Shown: piece by piece, positions 24,986 to 33,566 of the stretch
How the letters are laid out: the number at the start of each line of letters is the position of its first letter
How positions within the stretch are numbered: position 1 is the stretch's first letter
Assembly (NCBI GenBank): GCA_003142185.1
Contig: PLOR01000103.1
Location: forward strand, 1-35,636
Direction: 5' to 3'
Source of the DNA: Bryobacterales bacterium
Lineage (GTDB): Bacteria; Acidobacteriota; Terriglobia; Bryobacterales; Bryobacteraceae
DNA length: 35,636 nt
Made by a program: the position numbers and the translations under genes
Notes under the pieces: model-generated
Told to the model about the DNA's origin: nothing
Database searches by the model: none
Seen by the model: only the letters and a program-made list of their open reading frames with translations

Positions 24986-26818
24986 ATGGAGCCTTCCAAC
25001 AACGGCGGACACATGCCCGGCAATCGCGCTTCCATCTATCTGATCGTTCTACTGGCGGCCGCGGCGGTCTATTGCGGCACGATGATTTCGCCGCCCTCGT
25101 TGATGGACGATGTGGACGCGGTGCAGGCGCAGATCGCCCGCAACATGCTGCGGTCAGGCGACTGGGTGACGGCGCGGCTGGACGGCATCCCCTACCTGGA
25201 AAAAGCGCCGCTCATTTACTGGCTGATCGGTGGCTGTTTCAAGCTCTTCGGAACGTACGATTGGGTGGCGCGGATTCCGGTGGCGCTCGCCGCGGTGCTG
25301 CTCTGCTGGATCACCGCGGCGTTCGGCGGGTGGGCGTTCGGCCGCCGCGCCGGAACCCTGGCCGGCGTGGTGATAGCCACATCGGCGGGCCTGTTCCTGT
25401 TCACCCGTATTCTGATTCCTGACGTGATGCTGACCGCCGTGATCGCGCTCGCGATGTGGGCGTTTCTGCGCGCCTTGGACGAGCGGGAACCGCATCCCCG
25501 CCGCTGGGCCATCGCGCTGGCCGCCAGCCTGGGCGTGGGGATGCTGCTCAAGAGCACGGTGGGCGTTCTGTTTCCGGTGGCGGCGGCTTTGATTTATCTC
25601 GGCGTCACTGGACAGTTGTTTTCGCGCGCGGTGTGGAGGCGGCTGCACCCGTTCTCCGGCGCAGCGGTGGCGCTCGTCATCGCCGCCCCGTGGCACGTGC
25701 TGGCGACGCTGCGCAATCCGCCCTATTTCGATTTCACGCTGCGCAGTCTTCCCGGCCAATACCACGGCTTTCTGTGGTTCTATTTCATGAATGAGCAGGT
25801 GCTGCGGTTTCTGAACCTGCGCTACCCGCGCGATTACGATACGGTGCCGCTCGCATACTTCTGGCTGTTTCATCTGCTCTGGCTGTTTCCCTGGAGCGTG
25901 TACTTTCCGGCGGTGGCGAAGCTGCGGTTCCGGCCGGTGGATCGTGCCGGGCGGGCGCGTCTGCTGGCGCTCTGCTGGATCGGCTTCGTGCTGGTCTTCT
26001 TCAGCTTCTCGACCACCCAGGAGTATTATTCGATGCCGTGCTATCCCGCGCTGGCATTGCTGCTGGGGGCTGCCATGGCCGAGGGCGGCGCGTGGGTCAA
26101 ACGGGGAACGCGGGTGCTCCAGGTGCTGGCCGGAGCGGCGGGCACGGTGGCGCTGGTGCTGGCCTGGTTGGTGCGCAACACGCCCACGCCGGGCGATATC
26201 TCGGTAGCGCTGTCGCAGAATCCCGGCGCTTACAAATTGTCGCTCGGCCACATGGAAGACCTCACGCTGTCTTCGCTGGCCTATCTGCGGCTGCCGCTGG
26301 TACTGGCGGGCCTGGCGTTTCTGCTGGGCGCGTTTCTCGCCCCCGCGCTCGTGCGCTTCGGCCGAATCGGGAAAGACACGGCGGCCTTTCTCGCGGCCAC
26401 GCTGATGATGATTGTCTTCTTTCATGCGGCGCGGCTGGCGATGGTGGCTTTCGATCCGTACCTATCGTCGCGTCCGCTGGCCCAAGCGTTGTTGCGCGCG
26501 CCCCAGGGCAAGCTGGTGGTGGAGGGCCACGACTACCCGTTTTCTTCCGTCATCTTTTACGCCGACCGCGACGCGCTGCTGTTGAACGGACGCCGCCAGA
26601 ACCTGGTGTACGGCTCTTACGCCCCCGGTGCTCCCGACGTGTTTCTCGACGACGCCGGTTGGAAGGCTCTCTGGCTGACGGGAGAGCGGTGTTATCTGGT
26701 GACCAAGGAAGCTCAGCGCCCGCGCCTGGAACGCCTGGTAGGCCCGGCCGCGTTACACGTGGTCGCCGCGAGCGGCGGCAAGCTGCTGCTGTCGAACCAG
26801 GGGCCGGGACCGGAGTAG
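24986..26818 (+). CDS. GT83/ArnT-like polyprenyl-phosphate-dependent glycosyltransferase (PMT fold)
   Basis: About 610 residues of polytopic membrane protein. ATG 24986 is used; GTG 24974 and ATG 25013 are alternatives. After the first membrane helix comes SLMDDVDAVQAQIARNML, with the acidic pair typical of the catalytic periplasmic loop, then GIPYLEKAPLIYWL, a hallmark of the ArnT/PMT family. About 11-12 helices follow, and a soluble C-terminal region. Such enzymes move a sugar from a polyprenyl-phosphate carrier to lipid A, protein or a glycan in the periplasm. The acceptor here is unknown. A 62-bp internal piece (26555-26616) is copied exactly 312 bp downstream, beyond the stop codon. Confidence 0.87.
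   Translation: MEPSNNGGHMPGNRASIYLIVLLAAAAVYCGTMISPPSLMDDVDAVQAQIARNMLRSGDWVTARLDGIPYLEKAPLIYWLIGGCFKLFGTYDWVARIPVALAAVLLCWITAAFGGWAFGRRAGTLAGVVIATSAGLFLFTRILIPDVMLTAVIALAMWAFLRALDEREPHPRRWAIALAASLGVGMLLKSTVGVLFPVAAALIYLGVTGQLFSRAVWRRLHPFSGAAVALVIAAPWHVLATLRNPPYFDFTLRSLPGQYHGFLWFYFMNEQVLRFLNLRYPRDYDTVPLAYFWLFHLLWLFPWSVYFPAVAKLRFRPVDRAGRARLLALCWIGFVLVFFSFSTTQEYYSMPCYPALALLLGAAMAEGGAWVKRGTRVLQVLAGAAGTVALVLAWLVRNTPTPGDISVALSQNPGAYKLSLGHMEDLTLSSLAYLRLPLVLAGLAFLLGAFLAPALVRFGRIGKDTAAFLAATLMMIVFFHAARLAMVAFDPYLSSRPLAQALLRAPQGKLVVEGHDYPFSSVIFYADRDALLLNGRRQNLVYGSYAPGAPDVFLDDAGWKALWLTGERCYLVTKEAQRPRLERLVGPAALHVVAASGGKLLLSNQGPGPE
26555..26616 (+). repeat. Exact 62-bp direct repeat, copy 1 (inside the GT83 gene)
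   Basis: It begins TTTTACGCCGACCGCGACGC and ends GTACGGCTC. The same 62 bases recur without a mismatch at 26867-26928, 312 bp further on. Here it codes for the soluble C-terminal part of the glycosyltransferase (reading FYADRDALLLNGRRQ and onward), so this copy is the presumed source. Confidence 0.95.
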
Positions 26819-26858
26819 GACCAACCGACGGGAGCGGTGACTCTGCGGCGTTTCAGTA

Positions 26859-28415
26859 TTATCCGATTTTACGCCGACCGCGACGCGCTGCTGTTGAACG
26901 GACGCCGCCAGAACCTGGTGTACGGCTCGTGAGGTTGGCGCTCGGCTTCAAGCTCTGAGGCGCGAACCTCCCGGCCGCCAGGCACGCGGCGGCCAGCAGC
27001 GCGCACATCACGGGGAACCAATCGCCGTGACGGGTGTAGAACGTCTGGCCGGTTTCGTAGTTGAAACGAACGCTGGAGGTCACCTCGGTAAACAACGGCA
27101 GCGTGGACCGGACGCGGCCGGCGGGGTCGATGGCGGCGGTGATGCCGTCGTTGGCGGCGCGCAGAATCCAGCGGCGGTTTTCGGCGGCGCGCATGCGCAC
27201 GATTTCCAGGTGCTGCCAGCGTGCGGCGGTCTTGCCGAACCAGCCGTCGTTGGAAATGGTGAACAGGACTTGGGCACCGTTGGCTGCAAAGCGGCGCACG
27301 AAGTTGGGGAACACCGATTCGTAGCAGATGAACACGCCGATTTTGTGATCGCCCACGGGCGAAACCAAGATGCCGCGCCCAGCGGCGAAATCGCCCGCTT
27401 GCTTGGAGATCTTTTCCGTCAACGCGCCGAGCGGCCAGGGCACGAACTCGCCGAACGGCACCAGGTTCACCTTGTCATAACGGCTGACAGGGAACCCCTC
27501 CGGCGATACCAGCGTGGCCGAATTGAGCGGCGCGCCGGCGGGCGTACGCGCCACCGTTCCCATCAGCAGGTAAGCGCGGGTGGAACGCGCCAAACCGGCC
27601 GCCGCGGCGCGAAAGCCCGGGTCTTCATCGTAAAGGAACGGCGCCGGCACTTCCGGCCACACCACGATGGAGGGCGGATGGGCACTGTCGATGGCCGCGG
27701 CGTGCGCCGTGTCTTCGGCCATCGCGCGTGTGGCGCGATCCACCGATTCGGCGGTCCACTCTTCGGTTTCCGAGAGGTTCGGCTGCACCAGCAATGCGCT
27801 TTCGCGTCCGTGCTGGGTGTCCGGCAACGCCGGGAGAAGGAACAGGACGAGGAGCGCCGCCATCCACGCCAGCTCCCGCCGCGGCCGTCCCAACAGCCGC
27901 AGCGCCAGCGCCGCCGACATCATCACGAACGCGAATGAAACGCCGTACACGCCCGTGTACGGGGCCAGGCGCATGGGCAGGCTCATCCCGATCGCAGCGT
28001 TGCCCAGCGCCAGCCAGGCGAAGCCGAAAAACCCGTGCGTCGATTCCACCGCGACCCACAGCGCAGCCACTGCCGGCGTGGCCCACCAGCGGCCGATCAG
28101 GAATCCGGCCAGCAGCGCAAACACCGCCATGTGCAGTCCCTTAATCAGGGCCAACAGAGTGAACACGGCCCAGGCGGCGCCATCGCCCATCCCGCCGTAG
28201 ACCGCCAGCGTGAACTGAATCCAGTGGCAGACTCCGAACCAGTAGACGATGCCGGAAACCCAGCCCAGCAGGAAACGCCTCCATGGCCTGGGTTCGCGCG
28301 CCACCGCCACCAACAGCGGGGCCAGCGCTAGCGCCGCCAGCCAGGCGAAATCGAAGCTGGGGAAGGCCAGCACCAGGAGGCCCGCCGTAGCCAGCGCCAG
28401 CAGCCAGTTCAGCAC
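26859..28415 (-). CDS. lnt: Apolipoprotein N-acyltransferase
   Basis: A 518-residue inner-membrane enzyme that adds the third acyl chain to lipoproteins. A GTG start at 28415 overlaps the lipA stop by 7 nt. About seven membrane helices occupy residues 1-200, followed by the periplasmic carbon-nitrogen hydrolase domain. The catalytic triad is present: E255 in VVWPEVPAPF, K315 in YDKVNLVPFGEF and C364 in VFICYESVFP. A last membrane helix (about 475-492) precedes a basic tail. The final 20-odd residues, with SRTPGSGGVRS and RRGRRKIG, come from the antisense of a copied piece of the neighbouring GT83 gene, so the natural C-terminus has been replaced. The tail lies beyond the last helix and is probably tolerated. 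Confidence 0.92.
   Translation of the reverse strand: MLNWLLALATAGLLVLAFPSFDFAWLAALALAPLLVAVAREPRPWRRFLLGWVSGIVYWFGVCHWIQFTLAVYGGMGDGAAWAVFTLLALIKGLHMAVFALLAGFLIGRWWATPAVAALWVAVESTHGFFGFAWLALGNAAIGMSLPMRLAPYTGVYGVSFAFVMMSAALALRLLGRPRRELAWMAALLVLFLLPALPDTQHGRESALLVQPNLSETEEWTAESVDRATRAMAEDTAHAAAIDSAHPPSIVVWPEVPAPFLYDEDPGFRAAAAGLARSTRAYLLMGTVARTPAGAPLNSATLVSPEGFPVSRYDKVNLVPFGEFVPWPLGALTEKISKQAGDFAAGRGILVSPVGDHKIGVFICYESVFPNFVRRFAANGAQVLFTISNDGWFGKTAARWQHLEIVRMRAAENRRWILRAANDGITAAIDPAGRVRSTLPLFTEVTSSVRFNYETGQTFYTRHGDWFPVMCALLAAACLAAGRFAPQSLKPSANLTSRTPGSGGVRSTAARRGRRKIG
26867..26928 (+). repeat. Exact 62-bp direct repeat, copy 2 (antisense, inside lnt 3' end)
   Basis: It is identical to 26555-26616. 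Read on the minus strand it supplies about 20 codons of the lnt tail (from SRTPGSGGVRS to RRGRRK), and the lnt stop codon lies 6 nt beyond it. The 48 bp between the GT83 stop and this copy match nothing else I can see in the window. Confidence 0.95.
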
Positions 28416-29446
28416 GGGTCGCGCTGCGCCTGTTCGCTGACCGCGTCCGCCATATAAGAGCTGCGCACCAGTGGGCCGCTGAACACCATCTTGAATCCAA
28501 GCGCCATGCCGTAGGCGCGGTAGCTTTCAAATTGTTCGAGCGCGACGTATTCCGCCACCGGCAGATTGCGGCGCGTGGGCTGCAAGTATTGTCCGATGGT
28601 GGCCACATCGGCGCCCGCCTGCCGCAAGTCGCCGAGCAGCGAGTGGACTTCGTCCGCCGTCTCACCCAGCCCCACCATGAAACCGGATTTGGTCAGTACC
28701 GCCGCCGGCGCATGAGTCCGCGCAAAGCGCAGCACGCCGAGCGACTGCCGGTAGTCCGCCTGCGGCCGCACCCGTCCATATAGCCGCGGCACGGTCTCCA
28801 TATTGTGATTGAAAACATGCGGACCGGCATCGAGGACGCGCGCGACCGCATCCAGGTCGCCGCAGAAATCCGGTGTCAGCACTTCCACGCGCGCTTCCGG
28901 CAGCGCGCGCCGCACCTCGCGCACGGTCTCGGCGAAATGATGGGAACCGCCGTCTTCCAGGTCATCGCGGTTGACGCTGGTGATGACCACGTAGCGGAGG
29001 CCCATTTCGGCGGCCATGCGCGCCACGTTGGCCGGCTCGGCCGGGTCGAGGTGCGTGTCCTGCCGCCGCGGATTGAGTTTGGGGACTGAGCAAAAACCGC
29101 AGCCGCGCGTGCAGCGGCTGCCCAGAATCATGAAAGTGGCGGCCGAACGGTGGAAGCACTCGTGGATGTTGGGGCAGCGCGCCGATTCGCACACGGTGTG
29201 CAGATTCCGCTGCCGCAGCCCGCTCTTGAGCCGGTGCAGCGATTCATGATGCGTGCGCGGCTTGCGCGCCCACTCCGGCAGCCGTGGCCGCGGCGCAGCG
29301 ATCTGCACCAGGTCTGTTGCGGCCTCGAGAGGCGCGTCGATCGACGGCGCGACGTGGCGCTCTTCGACCGCTCCCTCTCGGTCGCCGCTCGGTTCGGAAA
29401 ACACGGATGAACATGAATCGAAAACAGGTGTCTTATCCGTGTTCAT
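28409..29446 (-). CDS. lipA: Lipoyl synthase
   Basis: A cytoplasmic radical-SAM enzyme inserting two sulfurs into octanoyl chains. The auxiliary cluster ligands are in CESARCPNIHEC (C86, C91, C97) and the radical-SAM cluster ligands in CTRGCGFC (C112, C116, C119). SVNRDDLEDGGSHHFAETVR and KSGFMVGLGET are also family signatures. The ORF from ATG 29446 has 345 residues, but the first 15 or so (MNTDKTPVFD onward) are encoded by an inverted repeat and resemble nothing in LipA. An in-frame GTG at 29308 (VQIAAPRPRLPEW) would give 299 residues, closer to the usual length, so the true start is uncertain. No lipB is seen in the window. It overlaps lnt by 7 nt. Confidence 0.94.
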   Translation of the reverse strand: MNTDKTPVFDSCSSVFSEPSGDREGAVEERHVAPSIDAPLEAATDLVQIAAPRPRLPEWARKPRTHHESLHRLKSGLRQRNLHTVCESARCPNIHECFHRSAATFMILGSRCTRGCGFCSVPKLNPRRQDTHLDPAEPANVARMAAEMGLRYVVITSVNRDDLEDGGSHHFAETVREVRRALPEARVEVLTPDFCGDLDAVARVLDAGPHVFNHNMETVPRLYGRVRPQADYRQSLGVLRFARTHAPAAVLTKSGFMVGLGETADEVHSLLGDLRQAGADVATIGQYLQPTRRNLPVAEYVALEQFESYRAYGMALGFKMVFSGPLVRSSYMADAVSEQAQRDPC

Positions 29447-29461
29447 CTGTGTTCATCCGTG
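29402..29461. repeat. Inverted repeat overlapping the apparent lipA start
   Basis: CACGGATGAACA (29402-29413) and TGTTCATCCGTG (29450-29461) are exact 12-bp reverse complements. The right half also holds a second related unit (TTATCCGTGTTCATC). On the minus strand it reads as a run of near-repeats of the form CACGGATGAACA, a kind of intergenic repeat seen, from memory, in several soil bacteria. Confidence 0.7.
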
Positions 29462-29502
29462 GCTTGCAATGAGTTCTTTAACGTCGGGCGGCCGATTGCC
29501 GG

Positions 29503-30075
29503 CTACTTCTTGATGGGATGAAATCCGGCGTCTTCCAGTTCGGTCTTCGCCTTGCTCATCGCCGTCACGTCGCTATACGGGCCCACCAGCACGCGCGTCA
29601 GGTTGTTCCGCCCGGGCGCCATCAGCGCTGGAAACCCCTTGCCCTTGAGGGTGCGAACCACCATTTCGGCATCCACCTGTTTGAGCGCCATCACCTGCCA
29701 ATAAGAGCCGGCCGCAAGCTCGTCGGATCCGGCGGCGGGGGCCGCGGCGCCGCCTTCCGGAGCCGCTGTTGCCGGAGCGTTGGGTGCCTCCTGGCCGGCG
29801 GCGGAATTGGCATCGGGGGGCGTTTGCGCCGGCGTTTCCACTCCGGCGGCCGGAAGCTGCGCCGCCGGCTGCTGCGACGTCACCGGCTGCGGGCGATCGC
29901 TCGACGGCGTCGCGCCCGCGTCTGACAACTTGGCCGAGCGCGGCGAATTCTGGCCCACCACGTACCCGAGGGCAAAAAACACCGCGAACAGCAGAACCAC
30001 GATAAACAGGCCGCTCAGAAGCTGCCCGTTGCCCAGCACCAACTCGAATTCACCCGTCTCGCCGTCTCGCCTCAT
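29503..30075 (-). CDS. SPOR-domain membrane protein
   Basis: A 190-residue bitopic protein. A short cytoplasmic start (MRRDGETGEFELVLGNGQ) is followed by one membrane helix at about residues 19-41 (LLSGLFIVVLLFAVFFALGY). A long linker rich in Ala, Pro and Gln spans about 50-115. The C-terminal SPOR domain, about 120-190, begins SYWQVMALKQVDAEMVVRTL and ends VLVGPYSDVTAMSKAKTELEDAGF. SPOR domains bind denuded peptidoglycan at division sites. This places the protein in the inner membrane facing the periplasm, perhaps at the septum. It lies between slipin and lipA on the same strand, 88 nt after the slipin stop. Confidence 0.88.
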   Translation of the reverse strand: MRRDGETGEFELVLGNGQLLSGLFIVVLLFAVFFALGYVVGQNSPRSAKLSDAGATPSSDRPQPVTSQQPAAQLPAAGVETPAQTPPDANSAAGQEAPNAPATAAPEGGAAAPAAGSDELAAGSYWQVMALKQVDAEMVVRTLKGKGFPALMAPGRNNLTRVLVGPYSDVTAMSKAKTELEDAGFHPIKK

Positions 30076-30163
30076 TTACACCACACTTGTTTTGCCGCTG
30101 ACGCTCGCCATCGAACCGAACCGCCGCGCGGGGCCGGCGTTCCTTCACCCCCCACGCAATCGG

Positions 30164-30961
30164 CTACGCCGATTTGGAGCCGCCCGCTGCGGCCTCCGGC
30201 GGCGTGCCCGCCCGATCCAGCGCGCGCCCCAGAGATGCAATTATATCCAGTGGCAGGGGGAATACGATGGTCGTATTCTTCTCCGTGCCGATTTCCACCA
30301 GCGTTTGCAGGTAGCGCAACTGGATGGCCGCCGGCTGCTTCTGAATCACTTCCGCCGCCATGGCCAGCTTGGTGGACGCCGTATACTCGCCTTCCGCGTG
30401 GATGATTTTGGCGCGCCGCTCGCGCTCGGCCTCGGCCTGCCGCGCAATGGCGCGGATCATCTGCTCGGCCAGGTCCACCTGCTTGACTTCCACCATGGTC
30501 ACCTTCACGCCCCAGGTGGAGGTGTGCTGGTCCAGGATGGATTGCAGCCGCACGTTCAGTTTTTCCCGCTGGCTCAGCAGTTCGTCCAGTTCCACTTCGC
30601 CCAGCACGCTGCGCAGCGTGGTCTGCGCCAGTTGCGAAGTGGCATACAGGAAATTGGAAACCTCGATGATCGCCAGGCGCGGTTCCAGCACGCGAAAATA
30701 CACCACGGCATTCACCTTCACGGTGACGTTGTCGCGCGTCACCACGTCCTGCGCCGGCACTTCCAGCGTGTCGATGCGCAGGGAGACGCGAACGATGCGG
30801 TCGAGGGGCGCAAACACGAGAATGATGCCGGGCCCCTTGGGCTCCGCGAGCACGCGCCCCAACCGGAAGATTACGCCGCGCTCGTACTCGCGCAGGATTT
30901 TGATGGAGCTCAGCAGGTATAGCACAATCAGGATAATCGCAATCGTCGACACATCGAACAT
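30164..30961 (-). CDS. Slipin (stomatin-like SPFH-domain membrane protein)
   Basis: A 265-residue protein with one N-terminal membrane segment (about 5-19) and the SPFH domain, recognised by [57 protein letters not shown] and [21 protein letters not shown] coiled-coil stretch rich in Ala, Glu and Arg follows ([20 protein letters not shown]). The ATG at 30961 has GGAGG 6 nt upstream and lies 2 nt after the nfeD stop. Slipin and NfeD are a well-known pair: NfeD protease cleaves the slipin C-terminal region in studied cases. Its role is probably membrane microdomain organisation. The C-terminus here is short and Ala/Gly-rich. Confidence 0.94.
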   Translation of the reverse strand: MFDVSTIAIILIVLYLLSSIKILREYERGVIFRLGRVLAEPKGPGIILVFAPLDRIVRVSLRIDTLEVPAQDVVTRDNVTVKVNAVVYFRVLEPRLAIIEVSNFLYATSQLAQTTLRSVLGEVELDELLSQREKLNVRLQSILDQHTSTWGVKVTMVEVKQVDLAEQMIRAIARQAEAERERRAKIIHAEGEYTASTKLAMAAEVIQKQPAAIQLRYLQTLVEIGTEKNTTIVFPLPLDIIASLGRALDRAGTPPEAAAGGSKSA

Positions 30962-30963
30962 GT

Positions 30964-32301
30964 TCAGCCTCCAACCTCATCCGCGACCGGCTCCACGGTA
31001 AGCGTCAATTGCCGGATCGCGGTCACCCGCACCCGCGCGCCCGCTGGCACGTTTTGGAGCGCCACCGCGTTCCAATATTCTCCATGCACGAATACCTTGC
31101 CGGCCGGCGCCAGGTCGGTCACGGCCGAACCGGTCTCGCCGATCATTCCCTGTTCTCCGGTCACCACCTTGTTGCGCCGCGCGCGCACGGCGAGCGACAC
31201 CAGCGCCGCCGTAATGAGGGAAAACGGCAGCGCCAACCCGATGGCCGTGGTCCAATGGATGCGCAGTTCCGGCAGCGGGCTATCGATCAGCATCACCGCG
31301 CCCAGCACCATCGAAACCGCGCCGCCCACCGCCAGCACGCCGTGCGCCGCGAACTTGGCCTCCAGCGCAAACAGCGTGAACGATACCAGCAGCAGCGCCG
31401 CGCCCAGCCAGTTGATGGGCAGCACCGAAATCGCCGAAAGGCCGAGCAGCACCAGGATGGCTCCGACCACGCCGGGCGCGATCAGCCCTGGCGAGGAGAA
31501 CTCCACGTAAATCGCCAGCGCGCCGATCACCAGCAGCACCAGCGCGATGTTGGGATCGGCGATGGCGGAGATGATGCTCTGCCGCCAGGTCTTCTGGTAG
31601 ATCTCGACCACGGCGCCCCGCAAATCGAGCGTCTCGGTGCGCCCGTCGAACCGCGTCACCGTGCGGCCATCGAGCGCGGCCAGCAGGGCCGGCGTATCCG
31701 TGGCCACCAGGTCGATCAGATGATTGTCGAGCGCCTCTTTCTCGGTGAACGACTTGCTCTGGCGTACCGCGGTTTCCGCCAGCGCGCTGTTGCGCCCCCG
31801 CTTGGTGGTGATGCTGCGCATGTACGCAGCGGCGTCGTTCTCCACTTTCTCTTTCATCAGCGCATCCATTTCGCCGGTCATCAGCACCGGATGCGCCGCG
31901 CCGGTGTTGGTGCCCGGCGCCATGGCCGCCACATCGCCCGATTCGAGAAGAAAGAAACCCGCCGAAGCCGCCCTTCCGCCGCTGGGAGCCACATAGGTCG
32001 CCACCGGAACCGGCGAAGAAACGATCTCCTGGATCGTCTCGCGCATGGCATCCATCAATCCGCCCGGCGTATTCAGACGAATGACGATCAGAGCGGCGTT
32101 TTCCTGCCGCGCCTGCGCAATGGCGCCGGCTATGATTTCCGTCGTGATGGGATGCACCATCCCGTCCACATCCGCGATCACAACCTTCGGTGCCGCCGCC
32201 CACGCGTGCGCGGCGGCGAATCCGGCCGAGACCGCGAGAATGAGGCTTGCGCGCAATCTGTTCTCACTATACCGCCTGCGCTCACTCGCTGCGCGGCGCA
32301 C
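30964..32301 (-). CDS. nfeD: NfeD-family membrane serine protease (long form, ClpP-like domain)
   Basis: About 445 residues if the GTG at 32301 is used; a TTG at 32256 would place the signal-like segment [20 protein letters not shown] at the N-terminus and is perhaps more likely. Residues 38-230 are a ClpP-like protease domain with [16 protein letters not shown], the nucleophile S113 in GRAASAGFF, and probable base K152 in [12 protein letters not shown], aligned from memory with the S/K pair of the archaeal 1510 protease. About four to five membrane helices follow (245-375). The C-terminal NfeD OB-fold holds [26 protein letters not shown]. It is cotranscribed with slipin, its likely substrate. 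Confidence 0.92.
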   Translation of the reverse strand: MRRAASERRRYSENRLRASLILAVSAGFAAAHAWAAAPKVVIADVDGMVHPITTEIIAGAIAQARQENAALIVIRLNTPGGLMDAMRETIQEIVSSPVPVATYVAPSGGRAASAGFFLLESGDVAAMAPGTNTGAAHPVLMTGEMDALMKEKVENDAAAYMRSITTKRGRNSALAETAVRQSKSFTEKEALDNHLIDLVATDTPALLAALDGRTVTRFDGRTETLDLRGAVVEIYQKTWRQSIISAIADPNIALVLLVIGALAIYVEFSSPGLIAPGVVGAILVLLGLSAISVLPINWLGAALLLVSFTLFALEAKFAAHGVLAVGGAVSMVLGAVMLIDSPLPELRIHWTTAIGLALPFSLITAALVSLAVRARRNKVVTGEQGMIGETGSAVTDLAPAGKVFVHGEYWNAVALQNVPAGARVRVTAIRQLTLTVEPVADEVGG

Positions 32302-32450
32302 GCTTTGTCCGACAGGTAAATCAATGACTTACAGCACTCACCCGTGGCGGAAAGCACCAGTGTAATTAAACTAATAGAAACTTCCGATAGCGGCTCGCTG
32401 TCGGGTCGGGTAAAATAGGAGTTAGTCGTATTAACTGCTGGAAAGAACAA

Positions 32451-32753
32451 ATGCCTACAAAGCGTACAAAAGAAAACGATATCGCTATCCCCGTTGCGTC
32501 CGCCCCTGTGCGCCGCAAATCCGCCGCCTCGCCTCACGCCAAACACGATCTGAAGAGGTCTGCTGCCCCTGCTGCGCCGGAAACCGAAACCGCCGTGGAA
32601 GTGGTCACCGTGACAACTGCATATGCGCCGGCCGCGGACGAAATCGCGGCTCTGGCTTACACTTACTGGGCTGGACGCGGCTGCCAGGGCGGTTCGCCTG
32701 AAGAAGACTGGTTGCGCGCCGAGCAGGAGCTGCGCGCCAAGGCTTTCGCTTAA
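32451..32753 (+). CDS. DUF2934 protein
   Basis: A 100-residue protein. The first 60 residues are low-complexity and rich in Lys, Ala and Pro, probably disordered. The C-terminal 40 residues carry the DUF2934 motif, IAALAYTYWAGRGCQGGSPEEDWLRAEQEL, which forms two short helices. Function is unknown; members are small and common in soil bacteria. GGAAAG lies 8 nt before the ATG. The gene is divergent from nfeD, with 149 nt between them, and convergent with lexA. Confidence 0.82.
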   Translation: MPTKRTKENDIAIPVASAPVRRKSAASPHAKHDLKRSAAPAAPETETAVEVVTVTTAYAPAADEIAALAYTYWAGRGCQGGSPEEDWLRAEQELRAKAFA

Positions 32754-32854
32754 CTCCCGGGATTTGATCGACGGATTACGGCGAGGCGGGCACCTGCTGG
32801 CACCAATCGGGGAGCCCTTGCGAGATTTTATTCCGTTGCTTGGTTACACCCGAG

Positions 32855-33469
32855 TTACTTGTACTTTCGCATCACCGCCAACAGGCGGCCTTGAATCTGC
32901 ACGTCTCGCGCCGGCACCAGGATCGGTTTCAGCGTTGAATTTGCCGGTTGCAGGCGGATGATGCCGCCCGGCTCGCGATAGAACCGCTTCAGCGTGGTCT
33001 CATTTCCGCCCACCAGCGCCACCACGATGTCGCCGTCGCGTGCTTCCTGTGTCCGCTCGATCAGGATCATATCGCCATCGCAGATATGGTCTTCGATCAT
33101 GGAATCGCCGCGGACCTCCAGAGCATAGGTGTTGCCGTTGCCGGCGAAGTCGGCGAAATGCAACTCTTCCCTTTGTTCCATGGCTTCCACTGGCGCGCCC
33201 GCCGCGATGCGGCCCAGCAGCGGCACACCCACCCGCGTGCGCTGCCGCTCCTGCATGAACTTGGGCGCCAGCTCCAATGAGCGGCTTTGGTTGAAGCCGC
33301 GCTTCAGGTAGCCCTTGTGTTCGAGCGCGGTGATGTGCTTGTGCACGGTTGCGAGCGATGCCAATTGCAAACCGTGCGCGATTTCTTCGTAGCTCGGGCA
33401 ATATCCCTGCTCATCCCTGAAATCGGCAATCAGATCGAGCAACTGTCGTTGCCGTTTGGTCAGCGCCAT
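32855..33469 (-). CDS. lexA: LexA repressor
   Basis: A 204-residue SOS repressor of normal length. The N-terminal winged helix holds LTKRQRQLLDLIADFRDEQGYCPSYEEIA and a recognition helix region LASLATVHKHITALEHKGYL. The self-cleavage bond is A90-G91 (RIAAGAPV). The catalytic S123 (RGDSM) and K161 (TLKRFYRE) are both present, so RecA-stimulated autocleavage should work. The recognition helix reads SLATVHKHI, so the operator is not obviously the E. coli one. A sigma70-like promoter lies just upstream. No recA or other SOS gene is nearby. Confidence 0.95.
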   Translation of the reverse strand: MALTKRQRQLLDLIADFRDEQGYCPSYEEIAHGLQLASLATVHKHITALEHKGYLKRGFNQSRSLELAPKFMQERQRTRVGVPLLGRIAAGAPVEAMEQREELHFADFAGNGNTYALEVRGDSMIEDHICDGDMILIERTQEARDGDIVVALVGGNETTLKRFYREPGGIIRLQPANSTLKPILVPARDVQIQGRLLAVMRKYK

Positions 33470-33486
33470 AAGCGAATCTCGTCCCT

Positions 33487-33515
33487 ATTATGGGCGAAGA
33501 AAAAGGGAAAAGCAA
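33487..33515 (-). promoter_or_regulatory. Sigma70-type promoter of lexA
   Basis: On the minus strand TTGCTT (33515-33510) and CATAAT (33492-33487) are separated by exactly 17 nt. The start of transcription would fall near 33480, only about 11 nt before the lexA ATG at 33469, so the leader is very short and includes GGGACGAG as the ribosome-binding region. No clear palindromic LexA operator is visible here. Confidence 0.55.
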
Positions 33516-33566
33516 GGGAAAGTCGTGGCGCTGGCTGTCAAACCTTTCTGGAGAACAGGATCGCGC

